Below are positions 33,441 to 47,400 of a stretch of 64,000 nucleotides of DNA, piece after piece. The DNA lies in assembly GCA_009760855.2 (NCBI GenBank), contig WPIO01000027.1, positions 4,690,501 to 4,754,500 of the forward strand. The letters run 5' to 3'. How positions within the stretch are numbered: the stretch's first letter is position 1; each line of letters starts with the position of its first letter. The stretch is from Cristatella mucedo. Taxonomy: Eukaryota > Bryozoa > Phylactolaemata > Cristatellidae. The notes below the pieces were generated by a model. It was not told the origin of the DNA. It saw nothing but the letters and a program-made list of their open reading frames with translations, and did no database searches. Both the position numbers and the translations under genes were made by a program.

Positions 33441-35413
33441 TAACTACAAACTTTAAATCCTTTCGTGAGAGCGTTCGGTATCTGAAAGCAGAGTGCTGCA
33501 CCTTGCTTCAGGCTATTCCCACTTGAATAACTTGTTTTGCATGAGTTCGCACCTAATTGCACAATACCTAGAAACCTTAAATATACTTGTCGAACCGTGC
33601 AGTAACTTACTGCAGAGTGCAGTGCCTCGCATTAAGCCATTCGCACTTGAATAACGTATTTTGCATAAATTCGCAGCAGATCGCACAATATCTAGATACT
33701 TTAAATCCACCCGACGAAGCGTGCTGTAGCTGGCAGCAGAGTGCAGGGCCTTGCTTTAGGCAATTGCACTTGAATAACTCATTTCGCATGAGTTTGCAGC
33801 AGATCGCAGAATATAAAGACTCCTCGATATTGCTCGTTCTAGCGCGTAAAAACTCGCTGCAGAGTGCGGCTCATTGCATTAATCCAATCACACTTGACTA
33901 ACTTATTTTGCATGAGTTCACAGCAGATCACACAATATCTAGATACCTTAAATCAACCCGACGGAACGTGCAGTAGCTGGCAGCAGAATGCAGGGCCTTT
34001 TTTTAGGCAATCGCACTTAAAGAACTCATTTCGCATGAGTTTACAGGAGATCGCACAATATCAAGACACCTCGATACTGCTCGGTATAGCGTGTGATAAC
34101 TTGCTGCAGAGTGCGGCGCCTTGCATTAAGCCATTCACACTTGAATAACTTATTTTGCATGAGTTCACAGCTGATCGCACAAAATCTAGATACTTTAAAT
34201 CATCCCGTCGGAGCGTGCAGGAGCTAACAGCTGAGTGCAGCTCCTTGCTTTAGGCAATCGCACTTGAATAACTTATTTTGCATGTGTTTGCAGGGGATCG
34301 CTGAATATAAAGATACCTCGATACTGTTCGTTCCAGCGTGCGGTAATTTGCTGCAGAGTGCGGTGCCTTGCATTAAACCATTTGCACTTGAATAACATAT
34401 TTTGCATTAATTCGCCGCAGATCGCACAATATCCAGATACTTTAAATTCACCCGTCGAAGCGTGCAGGAACAGGCAGCAGCGTGCAGCTCTTTGCTTTAT
34501 GCAATCGCACTTGAATAACTCATTTCGCTTGAGTTTGCAGCAGATCGCGGAATATAAAGAGACCTCGATACTGCTCGGTATAGCGTGTGATAACTTGCTG
34601 CTGAGTGCTGCGCCTTGCATTAAGCCATTCACACTTGAATAACTTATTTTGCATGAGTTCACAGCAGATCGCACACTACCTAGATGCTTTAAATCAACCC
34701 GTCAGAGCATGCAGTAGCTGGCAGCATAATGCAGGGCCTTGCTTTAAGCAATCGCACTGGAATTACTCATGTCGCTTTAGTTTGCAGCAGATCGCAGAAT
34801 ATAAAGACACCTCGATACTGCTCGTTCTAGCGTGTGATAACTTGCTGCAGAGTGCGGAGCCTTGCATTAAGCCACTCACACTTGACTAACTTATTTTGCA
34901 TTAGTTCACAGCAGATCGCACAATATCTAGATACTTTAAATAATCCCGTCGGAGCGTGCAGGAGCTAACAGCTGAGTGCAGCTCCTTGCTTGAGGCAATC
35001 GCTCTTGAATAAAACATTTCGCTTAAGTTTGCAGCAGATCGCGGAATATAAAGACACCTCGATACTGCTCCTTATAGCGTGCGATGACTTGTGCTGAGTG
35101 ATGCGCCTTGCAGTAAGCCATTCGCGCTTGAATAACTAATTTTGCATAAGTTCGCAGCAGATCGCACAATATCTGGATACTTTAAATCCACCAGGCCAAC
35201 CGTGCAAGAGCTGGCAGCAGAGTGCAGCACCTTGCTTTAGGCAATCGCACTTGAATAACTCATTTCGTTGAGTTTGCTGCAGATCGCAGAATACAAAGAC
35301 ACCTCGGTTCTGCTCCTTATAGCATGCGATAACTGGCTGCATAGTGTGGCACCATGCATTAAGCCATTCACACTTGAACACCTTATTTTGCATGAGTTTA
35401 CAGAAGATCGCAC
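33441..35413 (+). repeat. Satellite subfamily C, 247-bp dimeric higher-order repeat
   Basis: About eight dimers of two different monomers repeat with a period of about 247 bp (for example starts at 34,358 and 34,605; 33,864 and 34,358 are two periods apart). One monomer is B-like (tatctagatactttaaat), the other is partly A-like (aaagacacctcgatactgct). Both share cacttgaataacttattttg. The cagcagagtgctgc hairpin of A, B and D is altered here, ending gtgcagggcc or gtgcggcgcc. This block is flanked by orientation switches on both sides. Confidence 0.85.
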
Positions 35414-38400
35414 GAGTGCAAAATGCTCAAATCAAGGTGCAACACTCTGCTGCCGGCCAGCGCACGCTCCGAAAAGCAGATTTGAAGCTTCTAGATATTC
35501 GGCGATCTGCTGCGAACTCGTGCGAAATGTGTTATTGATATGCGAAATCCTTGAAACAAGGCGCAGCACTCTGCTGCCAGCCAGCGCACGGTCCGACATG
35601 CAGAAATGAAGTTTCTAGATATTCCGCGATTTGCTGCAAACTCGTACGAAATGTGTTATTCGAGTGCGAAATGCTCAAAACAAGGTGAAACACTCTGCTG
35701 CCGGCCGGCTCACGCTCCGAAAAGCAGATTTGAAGCTTCTAGATATTCGGCGATCTGCTGCGAACTCGTGCTAAATGTGTTATTGATATGCGAAATGCTC
35801 AAAACAAGGTGCCGCACTCTGCGGCGAGCCAGCTCACGCTCCGACAAGCAGATTTAAAGCTTCAAGATATTACTAGATCTGCTGCGAACTCGTGCGAAAT
35901 GTTTTATTCAAGTGCGAAATGCTTGAAACAAGGTGCGGCACTCTGCTGCCAGCCAGCTCACGCTCCGAAAGCAATTTTGAAGTTTCTAGATATTCCGCGA
36001 TCTGCTGCGAACTCGTGCGAAATGTGTTATTTACGTGCAAAATTCTTAAAACAACAGCAGTACTCTGCTGCCAGCCAGCTTACGCTCCGACAAGCAGATA
36101 TGAAGCTTCTAGATATTCGGCGATCTGCTGCGAACTCGTGCTAAATGTGTTATTGATATGCGAAATGCTCAAAACAAGGTGCCGCACTCTGCGGCGAGCC
36201 AGCTCACGCTCCGACAAGCAGATTTAAAGCTTCAAGATATTACTAGATCTGCTGCGAACTCGTGCGAAATGTTTTATTCAAGTGCGAAATGCTTGAAACA
36301 AGGTGCGGCACTCTGCTGCCAGCCAGCTCACGCTCCGACTAACAGATTTGAAGCTTCTAGATATTCCGCGATCTGCTGCGAACTCGTGCGAAATGTGTTA
36401 TTCGAGTGCCAAATGCTCACAACAAGCTGCAGCACTCTGCTGCCAGCCTGCAAACGCTCTGAAAAGCAGATTTAAAGCTTCTAGATATTCCGCGATCTGC
36501 TGCCAACTCATGCGAAATGAGTAATTGATGTGCGAAATCCTTGAAACAATGTGAAACACTCTGCTGCCAGCCAGCGGACGCTCCGACCTGTAGATTTGAA
36601 GTTTCTAGATATTCCACGATCTGCTGTGACCTCGTGGGAAATGTGTTATTCGAGTGTAAAATGCTTGAAACGAGGTGCAGCACTCTGCTGCCAGCCAGCG
36701 TACGCTCCGACATGCAGATTCAAAGGTTCTAGATATTCCACGATTTGCTGGAAACTCGTGCGAAATGTGTTATTCGAGTGCGAAATGCTTGAAACAAGGT
36801 GCAGTACTTTGCTGCCAGCCCGAGCACAATCCGACATACAGATTTAAAGTTTCTAGATATTTCGCGATTTGCTGCGAACTCGTGCGAAATGAGTTATTCA
36901 AGTGCGAAATGCTTTAAACGAGGTGCAGCACTCTGCTGCCAGCCAGCTCAAGCTCCGACATGCAGATTTGAAGTTTCTAGATATTCCGCGATCTGCTGCG
37001 AACTCGTGCGAAATGTGTTATGTGCGTGCGAAATGCTCAAAACAAGGTGCAACACTCTGCTGCTAGCCAGCGCACGCTCCGAAAAGCAGATTTGAAGCTT
37101 CTAGATATTCCGCAATCTGCTGTGACCTTTTGCGAAATGAGTTATTGATGTCTGAAATCCTTGAAAATATGTGCATTACTCTTCTGCAAGCCAGCTCACT
37201 CTCCGACAAGCAGATTTGAAGTTTCTGGATACTCAGCGATCTGCTGCGAACTAGTGCGAAATGTGTTATTTAGGTGCGAAATGCTTGAAACAAGGTGCAG
37301 CACTCTGCTTCCAGCCAGCGCACGCTCCGACGAGCAGATTTGAAGTTTCTAGATATTGTTCGATCTGCTGCCAATTTGTGCAAAATAATATATTTAAGTG
37401 CGAAATGCTTAAAGCTAGGTGCAGCACACTGCTGCCAGCCAGCTCACGCTCCAAAAAGCAGATTTGAAGTTTCTAAGTATTCCGCGAACTGCAGCGAACT
37501 CGTGCTAAATGTGTTTTTTGAGTGCAAAATGCTCAGAACAAGCTGCAGCACTCTGCTTCCAGCCACCTCATGCTCCGAAAAGCAATTTTGAAGTTTCTAG
37601 ATATTCCGCGATCTGCTGCGAACTCGTGCGAAATGTGTTATTTACGTGCAAAATTCTTAAAACAACAGCAGCACTCTGCTGCCAGCCAGCTCACGCTCCG
37701 ACAAGCAGATATGAAGCTTCTAGATATTCGGCGATCTGCTGCGAACTCGTGCGAAATGTGTTATTGATGTGCGAAATCTTTGAAACAATGTGCAGCAATC
37801 TGCTGCCAGCCAGCAAACGCTCTGACATGCAGATTTGAAGTTTCTCGATACTCCGCAATCTGCTGCGAACTAGTGCGAAATGTGTTATTTACGTGCGAAA
37901 TGCTTGAAACAAGGTGCAGCACTCTGCTGCCAGCCAGCGCTCGTTCCGACATGCAGATTCGAAGTTTCTAGATATTTCGCGATCTGCTAGGAACTCGTTC
38001 GAAATGTGTTATTTACGTGCGAAATGCTTGAAACAAGGTTCAGCACTCTGCTGCCAGCCAGCGCACGCTCCGACATGCAGATTCGAAGTTTCTAGATATT
38101 TCGCGATTTGCTGCGAACTCTTGTGAAATGAGTTATTCGAGTGCGAAATGCTCAAAACGAGGTGCAGCATTCTGCTGCCAGCCAGCGCAAGCTCCGATAT
38201 GCAGATTTGAAGTTTCTAGATATTCCGCAATCTGCAGTGAACTCGTTTGAAATGTGTTATTCGAGTACGAAATGCTCAAAACAAGGTGCAACACTATGCT
38301 ACCAGCCAGCCCACGTTCCGAAAAGCAGATTTGAAGCTTGTAGATATTCCGCGATCTGCTGCGAACTCATGCGAAATGAGTAATTGATGTGCGAAATCCT

Positions 38401-41400
38401 TGAAACAATGTGAAACACTCTGCTGCCAGCCAGCGGACGCTCCGACCTGTAGATTTGAAGTTTCTAGATATTCCACGATCTGCTGTGACCTCCTCGTGCG
38501 AAATGTGTTATTCGAGTGTGAAATGCTCGAAACAAGGTGCAGTGCTCTGCTGCCAGCCACCTCACGCTCCGACATGCAGATTTGAAGTTTCTAGATATTC
38601 CGCGATCTGCTGCGAACTCGTGCGAAATGTGTTATTTACGTGCGAAATGCTTGAAACAAGGTGCAGCACTCTGCTGCCAGCCAGCCCACGCTCCGACATG
38701 CAGATTTGAAGTTTCTAGATATTCCACGATCTGCTGCGAACTCGTGCGAAATGTGTTATTTACGTGCGAAATGCTTTAAACATGGTGCAGCACTCTGCTG
38801 CCAGCCAGCACACGCTCCGACATGCAGATTTGAAGTTTCTAGATATTTCGCGATCTGCTGCAAACTCGTGCGAAATGTATTATTCGAGTGCGAAATGCTC
38901 AAAACAAGGTGCAGCACTCTGCTGCCAGCCAGCGCACGCTCTTAATGCAGATTTGAAGTTTCTACATATTCCGCGATCTGCTGCGACTTCGTGCGAAATG
39001 TGTTATTTACGTGCGAAATGCTGAAAACAAGGTGCAGCACTCTGCTGCCAGCCAGTGTACGCTCCGACATGCAGATTTGAAGTTTCTAGATATTCCGCGA
39101 TCTGCTGCGAACTCGTGTGAAATGTGTTATTTACGTGCAAAATGCTTGAAACAAGGTGCAGCACTCTGCTGCCAGCCAGCTCACGCTCCGACATGCAGAT
39201 TTGAAGTTTCTACATATTCCGCGATCTGCTGCGAACTCGTGCGAAACGTGTTATTTACGTGCGAAATGCTTTAAACGAGGTGCAGCACTCTGCTGCCAGC
39301 CAGCCCACGCTCCGACATGTAGATTTAAAGTTTCTACATATTCCGCGATCTGCTGCGAACTAGTGCGAAACGGGTTATTTACGTGCGAAATGCTTTAAAC
39401 AAGGTGCAGCACTCTGCTGCCAGCAAGTGCACGCTCCGACATGCAGATTTGAAATTTCTACATATTCAGCGATCTGCCGCGAACTCGTGCGAAATGTATT
39501 ATTCGAGTGCGAAATGCTCAAAACAAGGTGCAGCACTCTGCTGCCAGCCAGCGCACGCTCCGAAATGCAGATTTGAAGTTTCTACATATTCCGCGATCTG
39601 CTGCGAACTCGTGCGAAACGTGTTATTTACGTGCGAAATGCTTTAAACATGGTGCAGCACTCTGCTGCCAGTCACCTCACGCTCCGAAATGCAGATTTGA
39701 AGTTTCTACATATTCCGCGATCTGGCGCGAACTCGTGCGAAACGTGTTATTTACGTGCGAAATGCTTTAAACATGGTGCAGCACTCTGCTGCCTGCCAGC
39801 CAGCTCACGCTCTGACATGCAGATTTAAAGTTTCTAGATACTCACCGATCTGCTGCGAACTAGTGCGAAATGTGTTATTTAGGTGCGAAATGCTTGAAAC
39901 AAGGTGCAGCACTCTGCTGCCAGCCAGCGCACGCTCCGACGAGCAGATTTAAAGTTTCTAGATATTCCGCGATCTGCTGCGAACTCGTGCGAAAATAATT
40001 ATTTTAGTGTGCGAAATGCTCAAAAACAAGGTGCAGCACTCTGCTGCCAGCAAGCACACGCTCCGACAAGCAGATTTGAAGTTTCTACATATTCCGCGAT
40101 CTCCTGCGAACTCGTGCGAAATGTATTATTTGAGTGCGAAATGCTTAAAACAAGGTGCAGCACTCTGCTGCCAGCCAGCACACGCTCCGACATGCAGATT
40201 TGAAGTTTCTAGATATTCCGCGATCTGCTGCTAACTCGTGCGAAATGTGTTATTTACGTGCGAAATGCTTTAAACAAGGTGCAGCACTCTGCTGCCAGCC
40301 AGCTCACGCTCCGACAAGCAGATTTGAAGTTTTAGATATTCCGCGATCTGCTGCGAACTCGTGCAAAATGTGTTATTGACGTGCGAAATGCTTGAAACAA
40401 TGTGCAGCACTCTGCTGCCAGCCAGCACACGCTCCGACATGCAGATTTGAAGTTTCTAGATATTCCGCGATCTGCTGCGAACTCGTGCGAAACGTGTTAT
40501 TTACGTGCGAAATGCTTTAAACATGGTGCAGCACTCTGCTGCCAGTCAGCGCACGCTCCGACCTGCAGATTTGAAGTTTCTAGATATTCCGCGATCTGCT
40601 GCGAACTCGTGCGAAATGTGTTATTCAAGTGCGAAATGCTTTAAACAAGGTGCAGCACTCTGCTGCCAGCCAGCTCACGCTCCGACATGCAGATTTGAAG
40701 TTTCTAGATATTCCGCGATCTGCTGCGAACTCGTGCGAAATGTGTTATTTGAGTGCGAAATGCTCTGAAAATATGTGCATCACTCTTGTGCTAGCCAGCT
40801 CACTCTCCGACAAGCAGATTTGAAGTTTCTAGATACTCAGCGATCTGCTGCGAACTAGTGCGAAATGTGTTATTTAGGTGCTAAATGCTTGAAACAAGGT
40901 GCAGCACTCTGCTTCCAGCCAGCGCACGCTCCGACGAGCAGATTTGAAGTTTCTAGATATTGTTCGATCTGCTGCCAATTCGTGCAAAATAATATATTTA
41001 AGTGCGAAATGCTTAAAGCTAGGTGCAGCACACTGCTGCCAGCCAGCTCACGCTCCAAAAAGCAGATTTGAAGTTTCTAAGTATTCCGCGAACTGCAGCG
41101 AACTCGTGCTAAATGTGTTTTTTGAGTGCAAAATGCTCAGAACAAGCTGCAGCACTCTGCTTCCAGCCACCTCATGCTCCGAAAAGCAATTTTGAAGTTT
41201 CTAGATATTCCGCGATCTGCTGCGAACTCGTGCGAAATGTGTTATTTACGTGCAAAATTCTTAAAACAACAGCAGCACTCTGCTGCCAGCCAGCTCACGC
41301 TCCGACAAGCAGATATGAAGCTTCTAGATATTCGGCGATCTGCTGCGAACTCGTGCGAAATGTGTTATTGATGTGCGAAATCTTTGAAACAATGTGCAGC

Positions 41401-44400
41401 AATCTGCTGCCAGCCAGCAAACGCTCTGACATGCAGATTTGAAGTTTCTCGATACTCCGCAATCTGCTGCGAACTAGTGCGAAATGTGTTATTTACGTGC
41501 GAAATGCTTGAAACAAGGTGCAGCACTCTGCTGCCAGCCAGCGTACGGTCCGACTTGCAGATATGAAGTTTCTAGATATTCCGCGATGTGCTGCGAACTC
41601 GTGCGAAATGTGTTATGTGCGTGCGAAATGCTCAAAACGAGGTGCAACACTCTGCTGCTAGCCAGCACACTCTCCGAAAAGCAGATTTGAAGCTTCTAGA
41701 TATTCCGCAATCTGCTGTGACCTTTTGCGAAATGAGTTATTGATGTCTGAAATCCTTGAAAATATGTGCATCACTCTTCTGCAAGCCAGCTCACTCTCCG
41801 ACAAGCAGATTTGAAGTTTCTGGATATTCTGCGATCTGCTGCGAACTCGTGCGAAACGTGTTATTTAGGTGCGAAATGCTTGAAACAAGGTGCAGCACTC
41901 TGCTGCCAGCCAGCGCTCGTTCCGACATGCAGATTCGAAGTTTCTATATATTTCGCGATCTGCTAGGAACTCGTTCGAAATGTGTTATTTACGTGCGAAA
42001 TGCTTGAAACAAGGTTCAGCACTCTGCTGCCAGCCAGCGCACGCTCCGACATGCAGATTCGAAGTTTCTAGATATTTCGCGATTTGCTGCGAACTCTTGT
42101 GAAATGAGTTATTCGAGTGCGAAATGCTTAAAACGAGGTGCAGCATTCTGCTGCCAGCCAGCGCAAGCTCCGATATGCAGATTTGAAGTTTCTAGATATT
42201 CCGCAATCTGCAGTGAACTCGTTTGAAATGTGTTATTCGAGTACGAAATGCTCAAAACAAGGTGCAACACTATGCTACCAGCCAGCCCACGTTCCGAAAA
42301 GCAGATTTGAAGCTTGTAGATATTCCGCGATCTGCTGCGAACTCATGCGAAATGAGTAATTGACGTGCGAATTCCTTGAAACAATGTGCAACACTCTGCT
42401 GCCAGCCAGTGGACGCTCCGACCTGCACATTTGAAGTTTCTAGATATTCCGCGATCTGCTGTGACCTCGTGGGAAATGTGTTATTCGAGTGTGAAATGCT
42501 CAGAACAAGCTGCAGCACTCTGCTTCCAGCCACCTCACGCTCCGAAAGCAATTTTGAAGTTTCTAGATATTCCGCGATCTGCTGCGAACTCGTGCGAAAT
42601 GTGTTATTTACGTGCAAAATTCTTAAAACAACAGCAGTACTCTGCTGCCAGCCAGCTTACGCTCCGACAAGCAGATATGAAGCTTCTAGATATTCGGCGA
42701 TCTGCTGCGAACTCGTGCGAAATGTGTTATTGATATGCGAAATCCTTGAAACAATGTGCAGCACTCTGCTGCCAGCCAGCAAACGCTCTGACATGCAGAT
42801 TTAAAGTTTCTAGATACTCACCGATCTGCTGCGAAGTCGTGCGAAATGTGTTTTTTCCGTGCGAAATGCTTGAAACAAGGCGCAGGACTCTGCTGCCAGC
42901 TGCTCATGCTCCGAAAAGCAAATTTAAAGTTTCTAGATATCCCGCGATCTGCCGTGACTTTGTGCGAAATGTGTTATTTGAGTGCGAAATGCTTGAAACA
43001 AGGTGCAGCACTTTGCAGCCAGCCAGCGGACGCTCCGACCTGCAGATTTGAAGTTTCTAGATATTTCGCGATCTGCTGCAAACTCGTGTGAAATGTGTTA
43101 TTTACGTGCAAAATTCTTAAAACAACGTGCAGTACTCTGCTGCCAGCCAGCTCACGCTCCGACAAGCAGATATGAAGCTTCTAGATATTCGGCGATCTGC
43201 TGCGAACTCGTGCGAAATCCTTGAAACAATGTGCAGGACTCTGCTGCCAGCCAGCAAACGCTCTGACATGCAGATTTAAAGTTTCTAGATACTCACCGAT
43301 CTGCTGCGAACTAGTGCGAAATGTGTTATTTAGGTGCGAAATGCTTGAAACAAGGTGCAGCACTCTGCTGCCAGCCAGCGCACGGTCCGACATGCAGATA
43401 TGAAGTTTCTAGATATTCCGCGATTTGCTGCGAACTCGTGCGAAATGTGTTATTCGCGTGCGAAATGCTCAAAACAAGGTGCAACACTCTCCTGCTAGCC
43501 AGCGCACGCTCCGAAAAGCAGATTTGAAGCTTCTAGATATTCCGCAATCTGCTGCGAAATCATGCGAAATGAGCTATTGATGTCCGAAATCCTTGAAAAC
43601 ATGTACATCACTCTTCTGCCAGCCAGCACACTCTCCGACATGCAGATTTGAAGTTTCTAGATATTCCGCGATCTGCTGGGAACTCGTGCGAAATGTGTTA
43701 TTTACGTGCGAAATGCTTGAAACAAGGTGCAGCACTCAGCTGCCAACCAGCTCATGCTCTGACATGCAGATTTGAAGTTTCTAGATATTCAGCGATCTGC
43801 TGTGACCTCGTGGGAAATGTGTTATTCGAGTATGAAATGCTTGAAACAAGGTGCAGCACTCTGCTTCCAGCCAGTGCACGCTCCGACGAGCAGATTTGAA
43901 GTTTCTAGATATTGTGCGATCTGCTGCCAATTCGTGCAAAATAATACGTTTAAGTGCGTAATGCTTAAAGCTAGGTGCAGCACACTGCTGCCAGCCTGCT
44001 CACGCTCCAAAAAGCAGAGTTGAAGTTTCTAGATATTTCGCGATTTGCTGCGAACTCGTGCGAAATGAGTTATTCGAGTGCGAAATGCTTGATACAAGGT
44101 GCAGTACTTTGCTGCCAGCCAGCGCTCAATCCGACATAAAGATTTAAAGTTTCTAGATATTTCGCGATTTGCTGCGAACTCGTGCGAAATGAGTTATTCG
44201 AGTGCGAAATGCTTAAAACGAGGTGCAGCACTCTGCTGCCAGCCATCGCAAGCTCCGACATGTAGATTTGAAGTTTCTAGATATTCAGCGATCTGCTGCG
44301 AACTCGTGCGAAATGTGCTATTCAAGTACGAAATGCTCAAAACAAGGTGCAACACTCTGCTACCAGCCAGCCCATGTTCCGAGAAGCAGATTTGAAGCTT

Positions 44401-47400
44401 CTAGATATTCCGCGATCTGCTGCGAACTCATGCGAAATGAGTAATTGACGTGCGAATTCCTTGAAACAATGTGCAACACTCTGCTGCCTGCCAGCGGACG
44501 CTCCGACCTGCAGATTTGAAGTTTCTAGATATTCCGCGATCTGCTGTGACCTCGTGGGAAATGTGTTATTCGAATGTGAAATGCTTGAAACGAGGTGCAG
44601 CACTCTGCTGCCAGCCAGCTCACGCTCCGAAAAGCAGATTTAAAGTTTCTAGATATTCCGCGATCTGCTGCGAACTCGTGCGAAATGTGTTATTTACGTG
44701 CAAATTTCTTAAAACAACGTGCAGCACTCTGCTGCCAGCCCGCTCAAGCTCCGAAAAGCAGATATGAAGTTTTAGATATTTGGCGATCTGCTGCGAACTC
44801 GTGCGAAATGTGTTATTGATGTGCGAAATCCTTGAAACAATGTGCAGGATTCTGCTGCCAGCCAGCAAAAGCTTCGACACGCAGATTTGAAGTTTCTAGA
44901 TACTCAGCGATCTGCTGCGAACTAGTGCGAAATGTGTTATTTACGTGCGAAATGCTTGAAACAAGGTGCAGCACTCTGCTTCCAGCCAGCGCACGCTCCG
45001 ACGAGCAGATTTGAAGTTTCTAGATATTGTTCGATCTGCTGCCAATTCGTGCAAAATAATATATTTAAGTGCGAAATGCTTAAAGCTAGGTGCAGCACAC
45101 TGCTGCCAGCCAGCTCACGCTCCAAAAAGCAGATTTGAAGTTTCTAAGTATTCCGCGAACTGCAGCGAACTCGTGCTAAATGTGTTTTTTGAGTGCAAAA
45201 TGCTCAGAACAAGCTGCAGCACTCTGCTTCCAGCCACCTCATGGTCCGAAAAGCAATTTTGAAGTTTCTAGATATTCCGCGATCTGCTGCGAACTCGTGC
45301 GAAATGTGTTATTTACGTGCAAAATTCTTAAAACAACAGCAGCACTCTGCTGCCAGCCAGCTCACGCTCCGACAAGCAGATATGAAGCTTCTAGATATTC
45401 GGCGATCTGCTGCGAACTCGTGCGAAATGTGTTATTGATGTGCGAAATCTTTGAAACAATGTGCAGCAATCTGCTGCCAGCCAGCAAACGCTCTGACATG
45501 CAGATTTGAAGTTTCTCGATACTCCGCAATCTGCTGCGAACTAGTGCGAAATGTGTTATTTACGTGCGAAATGCTTGAAACAAGGTGCAGCACTCTGCTG
45601 CCAGCCAGCGTACGGTCCGACTTGCAGATATGAAGTTTCTAGATATTTCGCGATTTGCTGCGAACTCTTGTGAAATGAGTTATTCGAGTGCGAAATGCTC
45701 AAAACGAGGTGCAGCATTCTGCTGCCAGCCAGCGCAAGCTCCGATATGCAGATTTGAAGTTTCTAGATATTCCGCAATCTGCAGTGAACTCGTTTGAAAT
45801 GTGTTATTCGAGTACGAAATGCTCAAAACAAGGTGCAACACTATGCTACCAGCCAGCCCACGTTCCGAAAAGCAGATTTGAAGCTTGTAGATATTCTGCG
45901 ATCTGCTGCGAACTCATGCGAAATGAGTAATTGACGTGCGAATTCCTTGAAACAATGTGCAACACTCTGCTGCCAGCCAGCGGACGCTCCGACATGCAGA
46001 TTTGAAGTTTCTAGATATTCCGCGATCTGCTGTGACCTCGTGCGAAATGTGTTATTCGAGTGCCTAATGCTTGAAACAAGGTGCAGCACTCTGCTGCCAG
46101 CCAGCGCACGCTCCGACATGCAGATATGAAGTTTCTACATATTCTGCGATCTGCTGCGAACTCGTGAGAAACGTGTTATTTACGTGCAAAATTCTTTAAA
46201 CAAGGTGCAGCACTCTGCTGCCATCCTGCGCACGCTCCGACATGCAGATTTGAAGTTTCTAGATATTCCGCGATCTGCTGCGAACTCGTGCGAAATGTGT
46301 TATTGATGTGCGAAATCCTTGAAACAATGTGCAGGACTCTGCTGCCAGCCAGCAAAAGCTTCGACATGCAGATTTGAAGTTTCTAGATACTCAGCGATCT
46401 GTTGCGAACTAGTGCGAAATGTGTTATTTAGGTGCGAAATGCTTGAAACAAGGTGCAGCACTCTGCTGCCAGCCAGCGCACGCTCCGACATGCAGATTTG
46501 AAGTTTCTACATATTCCGCGATCTGCTGCGAACTTGTGCGAAACGTGTTATTTACGTGCGAAATGCTTTAAACAAGGTGCAGCACTCTGCTGCCAGCCAG
46601 CGCACGCTCCGACCTGCAGATTTGAAGTTTCTAGATATTTCGCGATCTGCTGCAAACTCGTGTGAAATGTGTTATTTACGTGCAAATTTCTTAAAACAAC
46701 GTGCAGCACTCTGCTGCCAGCCCGCTCAAGCTCCGAAAAGCAGATATGAAGTTTTAGATATTTGGCGATCTGCTGCGAACTCGTGCGAAATGTGTTATTG
46801 AAACGAAATGTGCTGAAACTCTGCTGCAACTCTGCTGCCAGCCAGCGCACGCTCCTAAATGTAGATTTGAAATTTCTACATATTCCGCGATCTGCTAAGA
46901 ACTCGTGCGAAACGTGTTATTTACGTGCGAAATGCTTGAAACAAGGTGCAGCACTCTGCTGCCAGCCAGCGCACGGTCCGACATGCAGATATGAAGTTTC
47001 TAGATATTCCGCGATTTGCTGCGAACTCGTGCGAAATGTGTTATTCGCGTGCGAAATGCTCAAAACAAGGTGCAACACTCTGCTGCTAGCCAGCGCACGC
47101 TCCGAAAAGCAGATTTGAAGCTTCTAGATATTCCGCAATCTGCTGCGAAATCATGCGAAATGAGCTATTGATGTCCGAAATCCTTGAAAATATGTGCATC
47201 ACTCTTCTGCCAGCCAGCTCACTCTCCGACATGCAGATTCGAAGTTTCTAGATATTCCGCGATCTGCTGGGATCTCGTGCGAAATGTGTTATTGATGTGC
47301 GAAATCCTTGAAACAATGTGCAGGACTCTGCTGCCAGCCAGCAAAAGCTTCGACATGCAGATTTGAAGTTTCTAGATACTCAGCGATCTGTTGCGAACTA

